From Liolophura sinensis (lineage: Eukaryota; Mollusca; Polyplacophora; Chitonida; Chitonidae): a stretch of DNA of 64,000 bases. The stretch lies in contig NC_088300.1 of assembly GCF_032854445.1 (NCBI RefSeq), positions 21,311,608-21,375,607 on the forward strand, written 5' to 3'. Below, piece after piece: positions 25,101 through 32,030 of this stretch (position 1 is the stretch's first letter; each line of letters starts with the position of its first letter). Both the position numbers and the translations under genes were made by a program. The notes under the pieces were generated by a model. That model was not told where the DNA came from. It saw only the letters and a list, made by a program, of their open reading frames with translations, and made no database searches.

Positions 25101-28100
25101 TTCATTTGGACCGATGTGCTTACATACCTGTTCAGACATGATGTATGACTGTCACTTGTACGGTCAGAACTATTGTTCTTGTTCTGTGTACTATAGTAGA
25201 GGGCATTCAAATGATAAAAGATCTATTTAACATCAAAGAAGCATGATATATGTGATGTGTTTGCTGTTGAAAGGGTAAGCTGGATAGATTCTGTCAAAGT
25301 CATATAAATTGATTGATTGGTCATTTTATGTAAACCAGATGGTCGGATAGCTTGTGTCAAGCTATGGATATTATTTTGAATTGATTGATAATATTCATCA
25401 AAGTGAAGAGCCCTATGGATAATAAACTGTAAAATACGTAACTAAATATATGGAACATACTTGTGTATGTAGATAGATGTACATAACAGATTAATGTGTT
25501 TGTGCATCAAAATCCTTAGTGCACAACCAACAATGTAATAAGTATCGATGACTGTGGCTAAGTGCCTAGAGCATGCTGTATATATGCACTTCTGATGAAG
25601 CTGTTGTCTCTATTTTAAACTCTCTCTTTTTCTTTCTCTGTCTCTTCAAAGAGCCCTGGCTTCCCATGCTGATGTCAGTTCCACAGGCTGACAGTAAAAT
25701 TCCTGTCCCCTATTCTCTCTCCTCTCCATACACAGGTTGGTCTATTGGACTGATCAAACAAAACCACTGCAAGGAGAATGTGCTGCAGACAATTAGACTC
25801 CCCTCTTCCTGTCTCTTCATATCTTGCTTGATGGATTCCCATCATGTTTGGTTTTATATTCTGAATGTTTCTTGTGTTGTTGTCATGTCAGCCAGCTAAT
25901 CAGTACTACTCAACTGTTCACCATGGAAGACTTCATTCACTTTTTGATATTGGAAGTAGTCATTGATGTTGTCAGTTGTGTGTTGTGATGGAATGCTGCT
26001 TTTGACATGTTTTAGTGTTGACAGTAAGATATTAAAAGAGAAATAACATTACCTTTTCTAACTCCTGTTTCACATCTTTTCTACTTCCTATTCCACACCA
26101 TTTAGCGAATGTGTCTGTGACAAACAAATTATTACAAACAATGGTTAGCTGCTTATCGGCTCAATGTCGGATTCAAGACTCGACAGTTGTTGCTGATGTA
26201 TGGTTTTATGTATTTAGATGTATTTGATTTAAGTGTAAAGGAAAAATGTGCAAATCCTGGAGATACATCCACACCTGACCAGACAAAAGATGCAGCCAAT
26301 GCTACTGAATATACCTGTAACTTTAATATACCTCACCCCGATAGCAGAGTTGGTATCTACTTCGGGGGCGGTAGATCCAGGGTCAATCCTGGGCTGAGTC
26401 ACACCTAGGACTTTAAAAGAGGAAGTTGTAGCTTCCTCGCTTGGCATTTAGCATTAAGGGGATAGTAGCAGTAGATAAAAGAGTGGTCAAAATCCGTACT
26501 GAAAATTTGTTAAGTACGACATTAAACCCCAAGCACTCACTCACTCACTCACTCTTCAGTGAATCATAACCCCTGCCCTCTAATGGTGGGCAGTGTCTTT
26601 ACAGCTCGTACATGTATAACACATTTAGCCTCGGATTCAAAACCAATGAAAATACATACATATGCATGTACATTTATTCCTTTTTTTTATTTGATTGGTG
26701 TTTTACGCCATACTACTTAATATTTCACTCATTCATTGGCGCCCAACATTATGGTGGGAGTAAACTGAAAAGAGCCTGCTCCTAAGTCATTGTGCTGCGC
26801 TAACACACTAACCACTAATCTCTCTCAGCTCTGAGTACCAGTGCTAAAATGTTTGACTTGTATGGTGGGAGTATACCAAACAGAGCCTGCTCCTAAGTCA
26901 TTGTGCTGCACTAACACGCTAACCACTAGGACATGGAGGCCCCAGAAAAGGGAATTAATCTCTCTCAGCTCTGAGTACCAGTGCTAAAATGTTTGACTTG
27001 TATGGTGGGAGTATACCAAACAGAGCCTGCTCCTAAGTCATTGTGCTGCGCTAACACACTAACCACTAGGACATGGAGGCCCCAGAAAAGGGAATTAATC
27101 TCTCTCAGCTCTGAGTACCAGTGCTAAAATGTTTGACTTGTATGGTGGGAGTATACCGAACAGAGCCTGCTCCTAAGTCATTGTGCTGCGCTAACACGCT
27201 AACCACTAGGACATGGAGGCCCCAGAAAAGGGAATTAATCTCTCTCAGCTCTGAGTACCAGTGCTAAAATGTTTGACTTGTATGGTGGGAGTATACTGAA
27301 CAGAGCCTGCTCCTAAGTCATTGTGCTGCGCTAACACACTAACCACTAGGACATGGAGGCCCCAGAAAAGGGAATTAATCTCTCTCAGCTCTGAGTACCA
27401 GTGCTAAAATGTTTGACTTGTATGGTGGGAGTATACCGAACAGAGCCTGCTCCTAAGTCATTGTGCTGCACTAACACACTAACCACTAGGACATGGAGGC
27501 CCCAGAAAAGGGAATTAATCTCTCTCAGCTCTGAATACCAGTGCTAAAATGTTTGACTTGTATGGTGGGAGTATACCGAACAGAGCCTGCTCCTAAGTCA
27601 TTGTGCTGCACTAACACACTAACCACTAGGACATGGAGGCCCCAGAAAAGGGAATTAATCTCTCTCAGCTCTGAGTACCAGTGCTAAAATGTTTGACTTG
27701 TATCTAACTTTCTAAATATCTAACTGAATTTCCATATGCAAGCAGCATCAGGCCATTTTAAAGGTATCAACTTGTTTTAAATGTGAATCGTAACAGTTTT
27801 GGTTCAGGTTTTCTCTGTGAACAATCCCAAATCTGAGATGATACGTAATTGTGAGATGATACGTAATTTAACTTTTATAATTCCTTAATTAGTGGTTGAC
27901 ATTGGTGTTTATGCTTAAGGTGAAAATATGTCAATATTATAGAACATTGTATGGTAAATGTTTATATTTGAAGACTGAGCCTGGTCATATTGAATGATTC
28001 CTTTTCAGTTTTTGGAGGTAGTGCTCCATTATATATAGAAATACATTATAGAAATATGTACAGTATCTCATCTATGCAACAAACCCACTTCAAATGTTTT

Positions 28101-30789
28101 TACCTTCAAAAAGTACTGGACAATAGTATTGGTTTCAGAAATATGTTGAACAGTGTGGGGATTTAATTATTTGGTTAGCCATTGATGAGTATATAAAGTG
28201 TACAAAATATCACAAAAAACATTGTTTAGATGAATACATGTATTTTTAAAGAGGCAAAGTCATCCACTCTTTGGTGAACATCATGTGTACTGTATGCACA
28301 GACATGCACGGTCTTCTAATACTAACAACACTCTCATAGATAGTTTTTACTTTTAACTTGCATGAAGATAAAACATTTTAAAATATGAAAGCTTTTATGT
28401 AAATGTGCACAATGTTCATTTAGATAAAACATCTTAAAATATGAAAGCTTTTATGTAAATGTGCACAGGGTTCATTTTAGGAATGAGTTTGGTTTCTTCT
28501 TTTGTATATAGTGAATTATTCAGGATTAAAGTAAGACAATTATTGGGATTTTGTACTTTTCCAATAAGTTTTTATTTGATGATATGATGTTCTCTCTTAA
28601 TAAATTACATGGTCAGAATACAAATAGTGATGGGATGAAGAAGTTAATCTGCCATTTTCCCTTGTCATTTGATTATGTTCCTAGCAAGTCCATGGATTAG
28701 CTTCCTCCAGGGTCATTGTCTGTGAATAGCTGTTGACCAGCCTTTAGTTATTTTCGCATTTACACACAGCTCAACTGTAATAAAATTTTAAATTGTTGAA
28801 TATATGTATATGTGCATGTGATGTAAGCATGGCTTCTTTGATTGTAGGTATATCCAAATCTCCAATGCAAAGTCTGCAGGTCGTTCTAATGCTGTTGTCA
28901 GCTCTGCATCCACTGCCAATAAGTAAGTAGCTTTGAGTAGGGGGAGCGGTGTGTATCTCAATGTGTACATATTGTATACATGATACACAGTATGACTTCA
29001 TATCATCCGACAGTCAACAGTTAGTGTGTTTCACATAAAGCTTAGCATTTTTCAAGTGATGCATTTTGCTTGATTCTGATTGATTCATCCGCCTTTTAGT
29101 GCCACTTTTTTGTTAAGATTTTTTGTGATTAATTTATTATCCAAAAGGTAATAAGTAAATAAGTAAATTTCTGTGGTCTTTATGTGCTTCTGAAAGTGCA
29201 TTTTTACGTACCAAACTTTCAGTGAAATACTGTAGTTAAGGACAGGAAAATTTACGATTTTTGAACAACTTACATAGTTCAGGCCTGAAAGTAGAATTTC
29301 ATGCGTCCAGTTTTGTTTAAATTCCACAAATGGATAAATATTGGATGCATCTAAACATGGTATCATTTTTGTTTCAGTTTGCCTATATCTACCTTACTTA
29401 ACCTGCTGGTATGTTTCTGTGTTTTTAGAAGGGGCCAGGCATATCATCTGGGAGCAGTGGCATACTAGCCGGCGAGGCTCTATTAACAGTGCCAGTTCTA
29501 CCAGCAGTGGTGAGTGTGATGACTTAGTCTCATGAAATTGGTTGCTTTTCTGCAATAGCAGTGGATTTGAAACTATGCCTAGTAGATTTAACCCAAGATA
29601 CCAAAACTTAAATATTCTTCTACACAAAACAAAATAATTTATGCTGGAGGCTCAATCCTGGCTGAATTTCTTCTACCACAACACAGAATCAATGGTCACC
29701 ATTTAAGAGCCTAATTTGGATTACAATTTTTACAGTTAAGATTAAAATCGCCTTGTTATTAGGCCCCTTGAATATTAGCATTTGCCTAATAAAGGCTCAT
29801 TTATTGGAAATAATTGTCTTTATTGCTTAAATTGCGCATTCTACAGCACTGGATATTTCATTGCCTTAGTCAACCTTTTTTTTCTTCATGTGTTGGGACT
29901 TCACTGTTTCAGACTCTTCTGCAGTTAGCCAGAAGAGCACAGCATCTAGCAGAAAAATGAGCACTGCTGCCAATGTTCCCTCTTCTTCCTCCACATCCAA
30001 GTAAGCAATATAATGTATACAGGAATGCTACTGAAATGACTGAAAATTTTGCCCAAGAAATTGCATTCATTTTGTAGCCTTGCCATAGATGTCACCCTAC
30101 CTTCGAAGCAAACATCAAAACACCTTTCTAAGATAAAAACAACCCTCAGAATCAGGCAAAATGTTCAACTTCATAATTTAATTGTATGAACGGATAAAAA
30201 TAAATTTGCTGGCTGGAACAGCTGTAGAGGTTTGTGGAAAGTACCAATTCAGTCTGTTCCTGACCATGCACTCAAAATTACCTAAATAAGGAATACATGC
30301 ACATGCAGAAAGATTGAGAAATTACAGCACACAGAAACACCAGCTCCAGTTCAAGCCAGGTCATGGATGAATTCCATGGATGGTAGCTCAAATAAAATTT
30401 AGATTAAAACCTTATTATGTATTCATTTTATGTGAGTGTGTCATTCATGGAATTTTAAGCTTTGGCATAGTACTACATGGTGAATTTGACATTTGTGTTT
30501 GACAAAGTTACTCATGATTAAGGGAGTTCCATTTATCTTGAAAACGTGTTTCATCACCATAAGTAATATATAATCACCTTTATTTGCCGTTAAAAACGTA
30601 TGGTACATTTTTGCATGAATTTTTAGGTCAAATAAAGTATGGAAAATTGAGTTTTTCTAGTTCTGCATGTGACACTCTTTGGTTTACCTTCATTTGGTGC
30701 TGAGAATGGATGGCAATCACAGAAATGGCCAGTTGACACTAACTTCCGCTCTTATCTTGTGTTCCAGGAGGAAGACCAGTGTTAAGTAG
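1024..30789 (+). CDS. PPP4R4: PPP4R4-like protein phosphatase 4 regulatory subunit 4 (29 exons in window, 5' end missing)
   Basis: Known of the family: PPP4R4 is a HEAT-repeat protein that binds the PP4 catalytic subunit, mainly in the cytoplasm. What is seen: the joined exons give one open frame of about 985 residues, or about 950 without the three weaker exons. Conserved blocks match PPP4R4 in order: SSGQEVQRISVINNLP, QLSQSVQARLACSRILGK, FGKLCHGLS, SVRKTVASGLHEV, NHLADIIPALLAAEK, LLQQLETCVRKLLINEKD. HEAT-type helices fill roughly the first 620 visible residues, a charged probable coiled coil follows, then a Ser/Thr-rich basic tail ending KRKTSVK. Exon 1 here begins inside a codon, so at least one coding exon lies upstream of the window. 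The vertebrate protein is about 870 residues, so this tail is longer. Identity is confident for exons 1-18 and 29; some tail exons are tentative. CpG is scarce throughout, as in methylated invertebrate gene bodies. Confidence 0.9.
1127..8105 (+). other. PPP4R4 intron of about 7 kb
   Basis: The last codon of the previous exon (KVR) joins directly to EVLHVAQ, as in the family, so no exon is missing here. The intron contains one full SINE-B on the minus strand (3416-3780), poly-C runs at about 6,774 and 7,575, and many ACATGTA-type words. I see nothing else in it. Confidence 0.75.
3416..3780 (-). mobile_element. SINE-B full-length copy with target-site duplication
   Basis: On the minus strand: tRNA-like head (box A gcacagttggtagagcgtcc, box B-like region atccaggatcaatcc), a body with gaggaagttgtaacttcctc, and a tail gacgttaaaccccaagcact with CACT repeats. 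A perfect 13-bp duplication TCTAAGGGATTGG flanks it (3,403-3,415 and 3,781-3,793). Confidence 0.93.
8106..8253 (+). CDS. PPP4R4: PPP4R4 exon 2
   Basis: Acceptor gttactgtag, donor gtcagc. Phase 0 in, phase 1 out. It encodes EVLHVAQAEMQLAASSAFLQ and continues to SVDSKDPG, a HEAT helix pair. Confidence 0.93.
8816..8889 (+). CDS. PPP4R4: PPP4R4 exon 3
   Basis: Acceptor tttatag, donor gtgagt. Phase 1 in, 0 out. It encodes DVANAWLETLLDVIDLLPKD; the NAWLETLL block is typical of PPP4R4. Confidence 0.93.
9300..9406 (+). CDS. PPP4R4: PPP4R4 exon 4
   Basis: Acceptor ctctgcag, donor gtgagt. Phase 0 in, 2 out. It encodes VAKGQLSQSVQARLACSRIL followed by GKISTKFEPF, a strongly conserved PPP4R4 block. Confidence 0.94.
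9588..9695 (+). CDS. PPP4R4: PPP4R4 exon 5
   Basis: Acceptor ttttcag, donor gtacgt. Phase 2 in, 2 out. It encodes KKEILPVVQSMCQDIDYEVR followed by GCMCRQLDPVARGL, a classic HEAT repeat with the D-x-x-x-x-V-R turn. Confidence 0.94.
10027..10148 (+). CDS. PPP4R4: PPP4R4 exon 6
   Basis: Acceptor tttatcag, donor gtgaga. Phase 2 in, 1 out. It encodes LPELVELTNDEESHVRIAGL followed by ETVVNILSLLDD, a HEAT repeat. Confidence 0.93.
10486..10608 (+). CDS. PPP4R4: PPP4R4 exon 7
   Basis: Acceptor aatttcag, donor gtacgt. Phase 1 in, 1 out. It encodes TIVPLVCKFCQQSVLSQDST and ends in FGKLCHGLS, a conserved block. Confidence 0.93.
10907..11025 (+). CDS. PPP4R4: PPP4R4 exon 8
   Basis: Acceptor gttcacag, donor gtaggc. 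Phase 1 in, 0 out. It encodes LMDDQKLWFMDYYRQLCRVG followed by a short polar linker, KAKSKEAEPSSPSIK. Confidence 0.9.
11310..11390 (+). CDS. PPP4R4: PPP4R4 exon 9
   Basis: The acceptor gtttgaag has a poor pyrimidine tract; the donor is gtgagt. Phase 0 in and out. It encodes DEEDKTTECRRHAAFNFP. The CRRHAAFNFP block matches the family's conserved N-C-A-x-N-F-P segment. Confidence 0.87.
11602..11721 (+). CDS. PPP4R4: PPP4R4 exon 10
   Basis: Acceptor cttttccag, donor gtgaat. Phase 0 in and out, 40 codons. It encodes ELYLTFSQLCTDPNLSVRKT followed by VASGLHE, a HEAT repeat. Confidence 0.93.
12095..12172 (+). CDS. PPP4R4: PPP4R4 exon 11
   Basis: Acceptor gctctcag, donor gtgagg. Phase 0 in and out, 26 codons. 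It encodes VAGILGVNVSVLQPDLMRLL followed by KDESAE. Confidence 0.92.
12275..12536 (+). mobile_element. SINE-A full-length copy with target-site duplication
   Basis: Head ggggcctccatgtttcag, box B region gtgaggtcaagtcc, body and AATAAATA tail. A perfect 12-bp direct repeat TATTTCCCTGAG flanks it (12,263-12,274 and 12,537-12,548), the mark of LINE-driven retroposition. Confidence 0.92.
12834..13047 (+). mobile_element. MITE copy 2 (diverged)
   Basis: TA on both sides. The left end CTGTAAACCTTCAAACTTTT and the right end AAAAGGTTGAAGAATTAGGG are imperfect inverted repeats of the same family. The interior is diverged. Confidence 0.6.
13103..13186 (+). CDS. PPP4R4: PPP4R4 exon 12
   Basis: Acceptor ccatgcag, donor gtgact. 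Phase 0 in and out, 28 codons. It encodes VLKGVVAHLPQTLELLARAG followed by GPTITESK. Confidence 0.92.
13471..13653 (+). CDS. PPP4R4: PPP4R4 exon 13
   Basis: Strong acceptor ttcttttcag, donor gtgagt. Phase 0 in and out, 61 codons. It encodes MNHLADIIPALLAAEKV and NWRLQEELMTNLSCLPKCF. The exon opens with an internal Met, not a start codon. Confidence 0.93.
14383..14488 (+). CDS. PPP4R4: PPP4R4 exon 14
   Basis: Acceptor ttgtttcag, donor gtaagt. Phase 0 in, 1 out. It encodes RALPVRRAAGRTLLILSRNI followed by KRLEQREECYTNIIE, a HEAT repeat. Confidence 0.93.
15204..15447 (+). mobile_element. MITE copy 3 (full, 244 bp)
   Basis: TA at 15,202-15,203 and 15,448-15,449. The inverted ends of about 27 bp are CTGTAATTCTTCAACCTTTT at left and, inverted at right, CCATAATTCCTCAACCTTTT. 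The TA target duplication points to mobilisation by a Tc1/mariner-type transposase (inference). Confidence 0.88.
15531..15695 (+). repeat. 33-bp minisatellite, 5 copies, at a PPP4R4 splice acceptor
   Basis: Five consecutive 33-bp units, each starting TATTGTAATCAGTTCTGATT or a close variant, at 15,531, 15,564, 15,597, 15,630 and 15,663. The last is the most diverged. The array ends 22 bases before exon 15. Because 33 is a multiple of three, frames stay open on both strands; this is not evidence of coding. Confidence 0.95.
15718..16010 (+). CDS. PPP4R4: PPP4R4 exon 15 (largest)
   Basis: Acceptor tctattacag, donor gtaaat. Phase 1 in, 0 out, 98 codons. It encodes CYQRGLFIDLCKVVIEIYSK, ELSVDPVPNIRLKLCSILPQ and LLQQLETCVRKLLINEKDKD, the most conserved part of the protein. 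A 33-bp minisatellite ends 22 bases upstream of it. Confidence 0.95.
16359..16400 (+). CDS. PPP4R4: PPP4R4 exon 16 (42 bp)
   Basis: Acceptor tttcctgtag, donor gtaagt. Phase 0 in and out. It encodes AVEELDRIHVQMET, matching the family's V-x-E-L-D-R-x-x-x-x-M segment. Confidence 0.9.
16733..16810 (+). CDS. PPP4R4: PPP4R4 exon 17
   Basis: Acceptor tatattccag, donor gtgcgt. Phase 0 in and out. It encodes KKRMFFEEDIADERKEEEEK followed by RLIEQ, a charged probable coiled coil at the same place as the coiled coil of vertebrate PPP4R4. Confidence 0.9.
17706..17820 (+). CDS. PPP4R4: PPP4R4 exon 18
   Basis: Acceptor gattctcag, donor gtgagt. Phase 0 in, 1 out. It encodes EERERKDEEAKPKSDKKKDA and ends KIPSPRRVSTG, a Lys-rich segment with SP and RRxS-type phosphorylation motifs. 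Confidence 0.85.
18836..18979 (-). mobile_element. MITE copy 4 (internally deleted, inverted)
   Basis: TA on both sides. Left end CCCTAATTCCTCAACCTT, right end AAGTTGCAGAATTACAG. The interior TGGTTGGATTGACCAG is the reverse complement of the interior of copies 1 and 3, so this copy is in the opposite orientation. It is about 100 bp shorter. Confidence 0.82.
19023..19139 (+). CDS. PPP4R4: PPP4R4 exon 19
   Basis: Acceptor attgttttag, donor gtgagt. Phase 1 in and out, 117 bp. It encodes GKATGSSREKIGSAGRDLKK and a Thr/Ser run, PSTTSTVTGTTSSTRN. Confidence 0.8.
19140..21631 (+). other. PPP4R4 intron with 92-bp triplication
   Basis: The intron holds the 92-bp tandem triplication at 19,436-19,709 and frequent ACATGTA words. 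No further exon is recognised. A short palindrome (CTGTATTAAGTACAG) lies near 21,106. Confidence 0.6.
19436..19709 (+). repeat. 92-bp tandem triplication
   Basis: Three nearly identical units of 92 bp (tgaaagagtttgttttgtat ... tggtacacaaggtatgaatg) in a PPP4R4 intron. The third has one extra G. Very low divergence means a recent expansion. Confidence 0.95.
21632..21682 (+). CDS. PPP4R4: PPP4R4 candidate exon 20 (51 bp)
   Basis: A long pyrimidine tract (tctctctctttccaatag) precedes it, and gtacat follows. Phase 1 in and out, 17 codons, encoding FFQLPIFQSPSQAMTE. Support is splice signals and phase only; I recall no homologous sequence. Confidence 0.6.
21950..22105 (-). mobile_element. SINE-D fragment, diverged
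   Basis: Contains cctgaggtaaaccaccaacc and ttggcaa, then caccatatcggtggaagaca, in the same order as the SINE-D core. It lies in a PPP4R4 intron. The ends are not clear. Confidence 0.5.
23352..23468 (+). CDS. PPP4R4: PPP4R4 exon 21
   Basis: The acceptor tttacaaaag is weak; the donor is gtaaga. Phase 1 in and out, 117 bp. It encodes LKHRSLSGPISPVTGNPLSR followed by GARSNSSTTLHTSHIPRRG, a typical disordered phospho-tail. A second acceptor at 23,359 would shift the frame (VPVWSHQSRDREPAKPRSP) and is less likely. Confidence 0.75.
23912..24004 (+). CDS. PPP4R4: PPP4R4 exon 22
   Basis: Acceptor tatgtatttag, donor gtaagt. Phase 1 in and out, 31 codons. It encodes TVASQNGSTSTAKVNRINAT followed by SPVPFLHDPD. 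Confidence 0.78.
24374..24418 (+). CDS. PPP4R4: PPP4R4 candidate exon 23 (45 bp)
   Basis: Acceptor atgtttcacag, donor gtatag. Phase 1 in and out, 15 codons, encoding EFLSGHRGLSRLLHR. Support is splice signals and phase only. Confidence 0.5.
25652..25735 (+). CDS. PPP4R4: PPP4R4 exon 24
   Basis: The acceptor tctcttcaaag follows a long CT tract. The donor gttggt is weak, and an alternative donor gtaaaa at 25,694 also preserves phase 1. It encodes PWLPMLMSVPQADSKIPVPY followed by SLSSPYT. Phase 1 in and out with either donor (84 or 42 bp). Confidence 0.6.
26218..26316 (+). CDS. PPP4R4: PPP4R4 candidate exon 25 (99 bp)
   Basis: Acceptor tatgtatttag, almost the same as that of exon 22; donor gtaact. 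Phase 1 in and out, 33 codons, encoding VFDLSVKEKCANPGDTSTPD followed by QTKDAANATEYT. The composition looks like coding sequence. A SINE starts about 20 bases after the donor. Confidence 0.55.
26337..26553 (+). mobile_element. SINE-B copy, internally deleted
   Basis: Head ccgatagcagagttggtatc, then aaaagaggaagttgtagctt. About 110 bases of the body are missing before the tail gacattaaaccccaagcact and (CACT)n. Confidence 0.87.
26681..26814 (-). mobile_element. SINE-A copy, minus orientation, source of satellite
   Basis: Reads on the minus strand from a head-like part (reverse of gcgctaacacactaacca) to the tail (reverse of ttatttgattggtgtttt). The body is shortened. Its head half is repeated in the adjoining 140-bp array. 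Confidence 0.8.
26749..27700 (-). repeat. 140-bp satellite made from a SINE-A head
   Basis: Six 140-bp units start at 26,861, 27,001, 27,141, 27,281, 27,421 and 27,561, after a shortened leader unit (26,749-26,860). On the minus strand each unit holds the SINE-A head (ggggcctccatgtcctagtg, gttagcgcagcacaatgact) plus about 55 bases of unrelated sequence (reverse of ctctgagtaccagtgctaaa). Units differ at only a few positions. Confidence 0.95.
28367..28478 (+). repeat. 56-bp tandem duplication
   Basis: Two copies of gataaaacattttaaaatat ... aaatgtgcacaatgttcatt, starting at 28,367 and 28,423, with about three differences. Confidence 0.9.
28848..28922 (+). CDS. PPP4R4: PPP4R4 exon 26 (75 bp)
   Basis: Acceptor ttgattgtag, donor gtaagt. 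Used in phase 1-1 it encodes ISKSPMQSLQVVLMLLSALH followed by PLPI, unusually hydrophobic for this tail. The other open frame is Ser-rich (SNAKSAGRSNAVVSSASTAN) but would lead to a stop in the next exon. Confidence 0.6.
29429..29509 (+). CDS. PPP4R4: PPP4R4 exon 27
   Basis: Acceptor ctgtgtttttag, donor gtgagt. Phase 1 in and out, 27 codons. It encodes GARHIIWEQWHTSRRGSINS followed by ASSTSSG, with an RRGS phosphorylation-type motif. Confidence 0.75.
29913..30000 (+). CDS. PPP4R4: PPP4R4 exon 28
   Basis: Acceptor cactgtttcag, donor gtaagc. Phase 1 in, 2 out. It encodes SSAVSQKSTASSRKMSTAAN followed by VPSSSSTSK. Confidence 0.82.
30768..30789 (+). CDS. PPP4R4: PPP4R4 last coding exon 29 and stop codon
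   Basis: Acceptor cttgtgttccag, phase 2 in. It encodes KRKTSVK and then TAG at 30,787-30,789. A short basic Lys/Arg C-terminus after a Ser-rich stretch is also how vertebrate PPP4R4 ends. The 3' UTR follows in the same exon. Confidence 0.85.
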
Positions 30790-31714
30790 GTGAGGTACAG
30801 CTTCTCAACCATGTTGTCCCTCGGGTCATTTAGGCCTTCATAGCTGTGACAGTCAGCAATGCAACAGGCACCCTTGTGATACCACTATACACTATGTGAT
30901 CATGCCCAGGCAGCTAATGACAACGTCACAGAAGCACCCAGGCAAGCAGTGGGCAATGAACTCACTGCCCTGTGACCAGCTCCCCTCACTATGTACACCT
31001 AAACAGTCGCTGTATAAACATATGCAGGGCTGTCCAGCTGTGATTTTACCTACTTACGCGTGCTCAATTGTTATGTATGGAATCTTGCCCTCTTAAAGCA
31101 GTGATATTATTTATGTTTTAACAAGATGTTTTCTGTGGTAATGTGGAGTGACACCACATCATTATGGGTTCAGAGGTATAGAATAACAGAAACACTACAT
31201 GATATATGATCAAAATGTTATCACAGGTACCAGTTATATCTGATAATTATTATTTATCAGGGTTATACCTGTAAGAATGTACCATGCGGTACAGATTAAC
31301 AAGTGTTTTGATAATGAAATGATATGTAAATATGATGGATCAGTGAAAATCCCAAGAATTATTGTAAAACCTTTTGCCTCCTGAAGGGCTAGCCACAGTA
31401 TTTTTTATGAGATTAGTTTTGCTAAGTGATGTACATATATTTTGTATGAAGAGCTATATAGTGTTGATTTCTGTGTTGTTTCCATGCCTAATCACTGTGG
31501 CTGTGTCTGTGTATTGGATTGTCAGGAATGGTTTTCACTTGCCCTGGACTTTCAGTATTATTATGATTATTTTGTGCCATTTGTTTCTGATTTCATCATA
31601 CATGTAAGCACCCAACTCAAACCTTAAGTGTGGTATATTCAGCGTCCTTTGGTTAGCAGAGACAATTGTGAATAACATACCAATCAGTATAACCGTTCAT
31701 AGTTCAGTGTATTC

Positions 31715-31720
31715 AATAAA
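31715..31720 (+). terminator. Candidate poly(A) signal AATAAA (proximal)
   Basis: Exact AATAAA about 930 bases after the PPP4R4 stop, followed by a TG-rich stretch (ttgtatatag). Confidence 0.5.
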
Positions 31721-32006
31721 TTGTATATAGCCATCTGAAAATATCCATTAAATGGACAGTCTTCACTTCTTTATATACATTTCTAGCCAGTCATTTCAAA
31801 AAGCAATGCCATCAATGGTATTCTGGTTTCACTTTATTGTAGGTTTTGGAATTTAAGGAAGGTACATAAAACCTTGTCGTGGATACATCCATTAAGTCTA
31901 CTGGTATTAAAGCACTGTTCCTGTTGCTTTTGAAAGTTGTTTGAAAGAAAACCCATTCATATTATGCTTTTTTTTTGTTATTTTCACTGGTAACATGCAG
32001 ACATTG

Positions 32007-32012
32007 AATAAA
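32007..32012 (+). terminator. Candidate poly(A) signal AATAAA (distal)
   Basis: Exact AATAAA followed by the T/G-rich sequence gttaattgtaggtttg, a reasonable downstream element. Equally possible as the main PPP4R4 3' end. Confidence 0.55.
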
Positions 32013-32030
32013 GTTAATTGTAGGTTTGTA

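Larger units (their letters stand above)
26317..28847 (+). other. PPP4R4 intron with SINEs and SINE-derived satellite
   Basis: The intron contains a SINE-B fragment (26,337-26,553), a SINE-A on the minus strand (26,681-26,814), the 140-bp satellite grown from it (26,749-27,700) and a 56-bp duplication (28,367-28,478). No exon is recognised between them. Confidence 0.7.
30790..32030 (+). other. PPP4R4: PPP4R4 3' UTR
   Basis: AT-rich sequence with no splice acceptor or coding exon after the stop. Poly(A) signals AATAAA occur at 31,715-31,720 and 32,007-32,012, giving a 3' UTR of roughly 0.95 or 1.25 kb. Confidence 0.6.

Noticed and set aside
30295-30329. Possible fifth MITE (right end agattgagaaattacag)
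   Set aside because: Only the right end resembles the family. No matching left end or interior was found.
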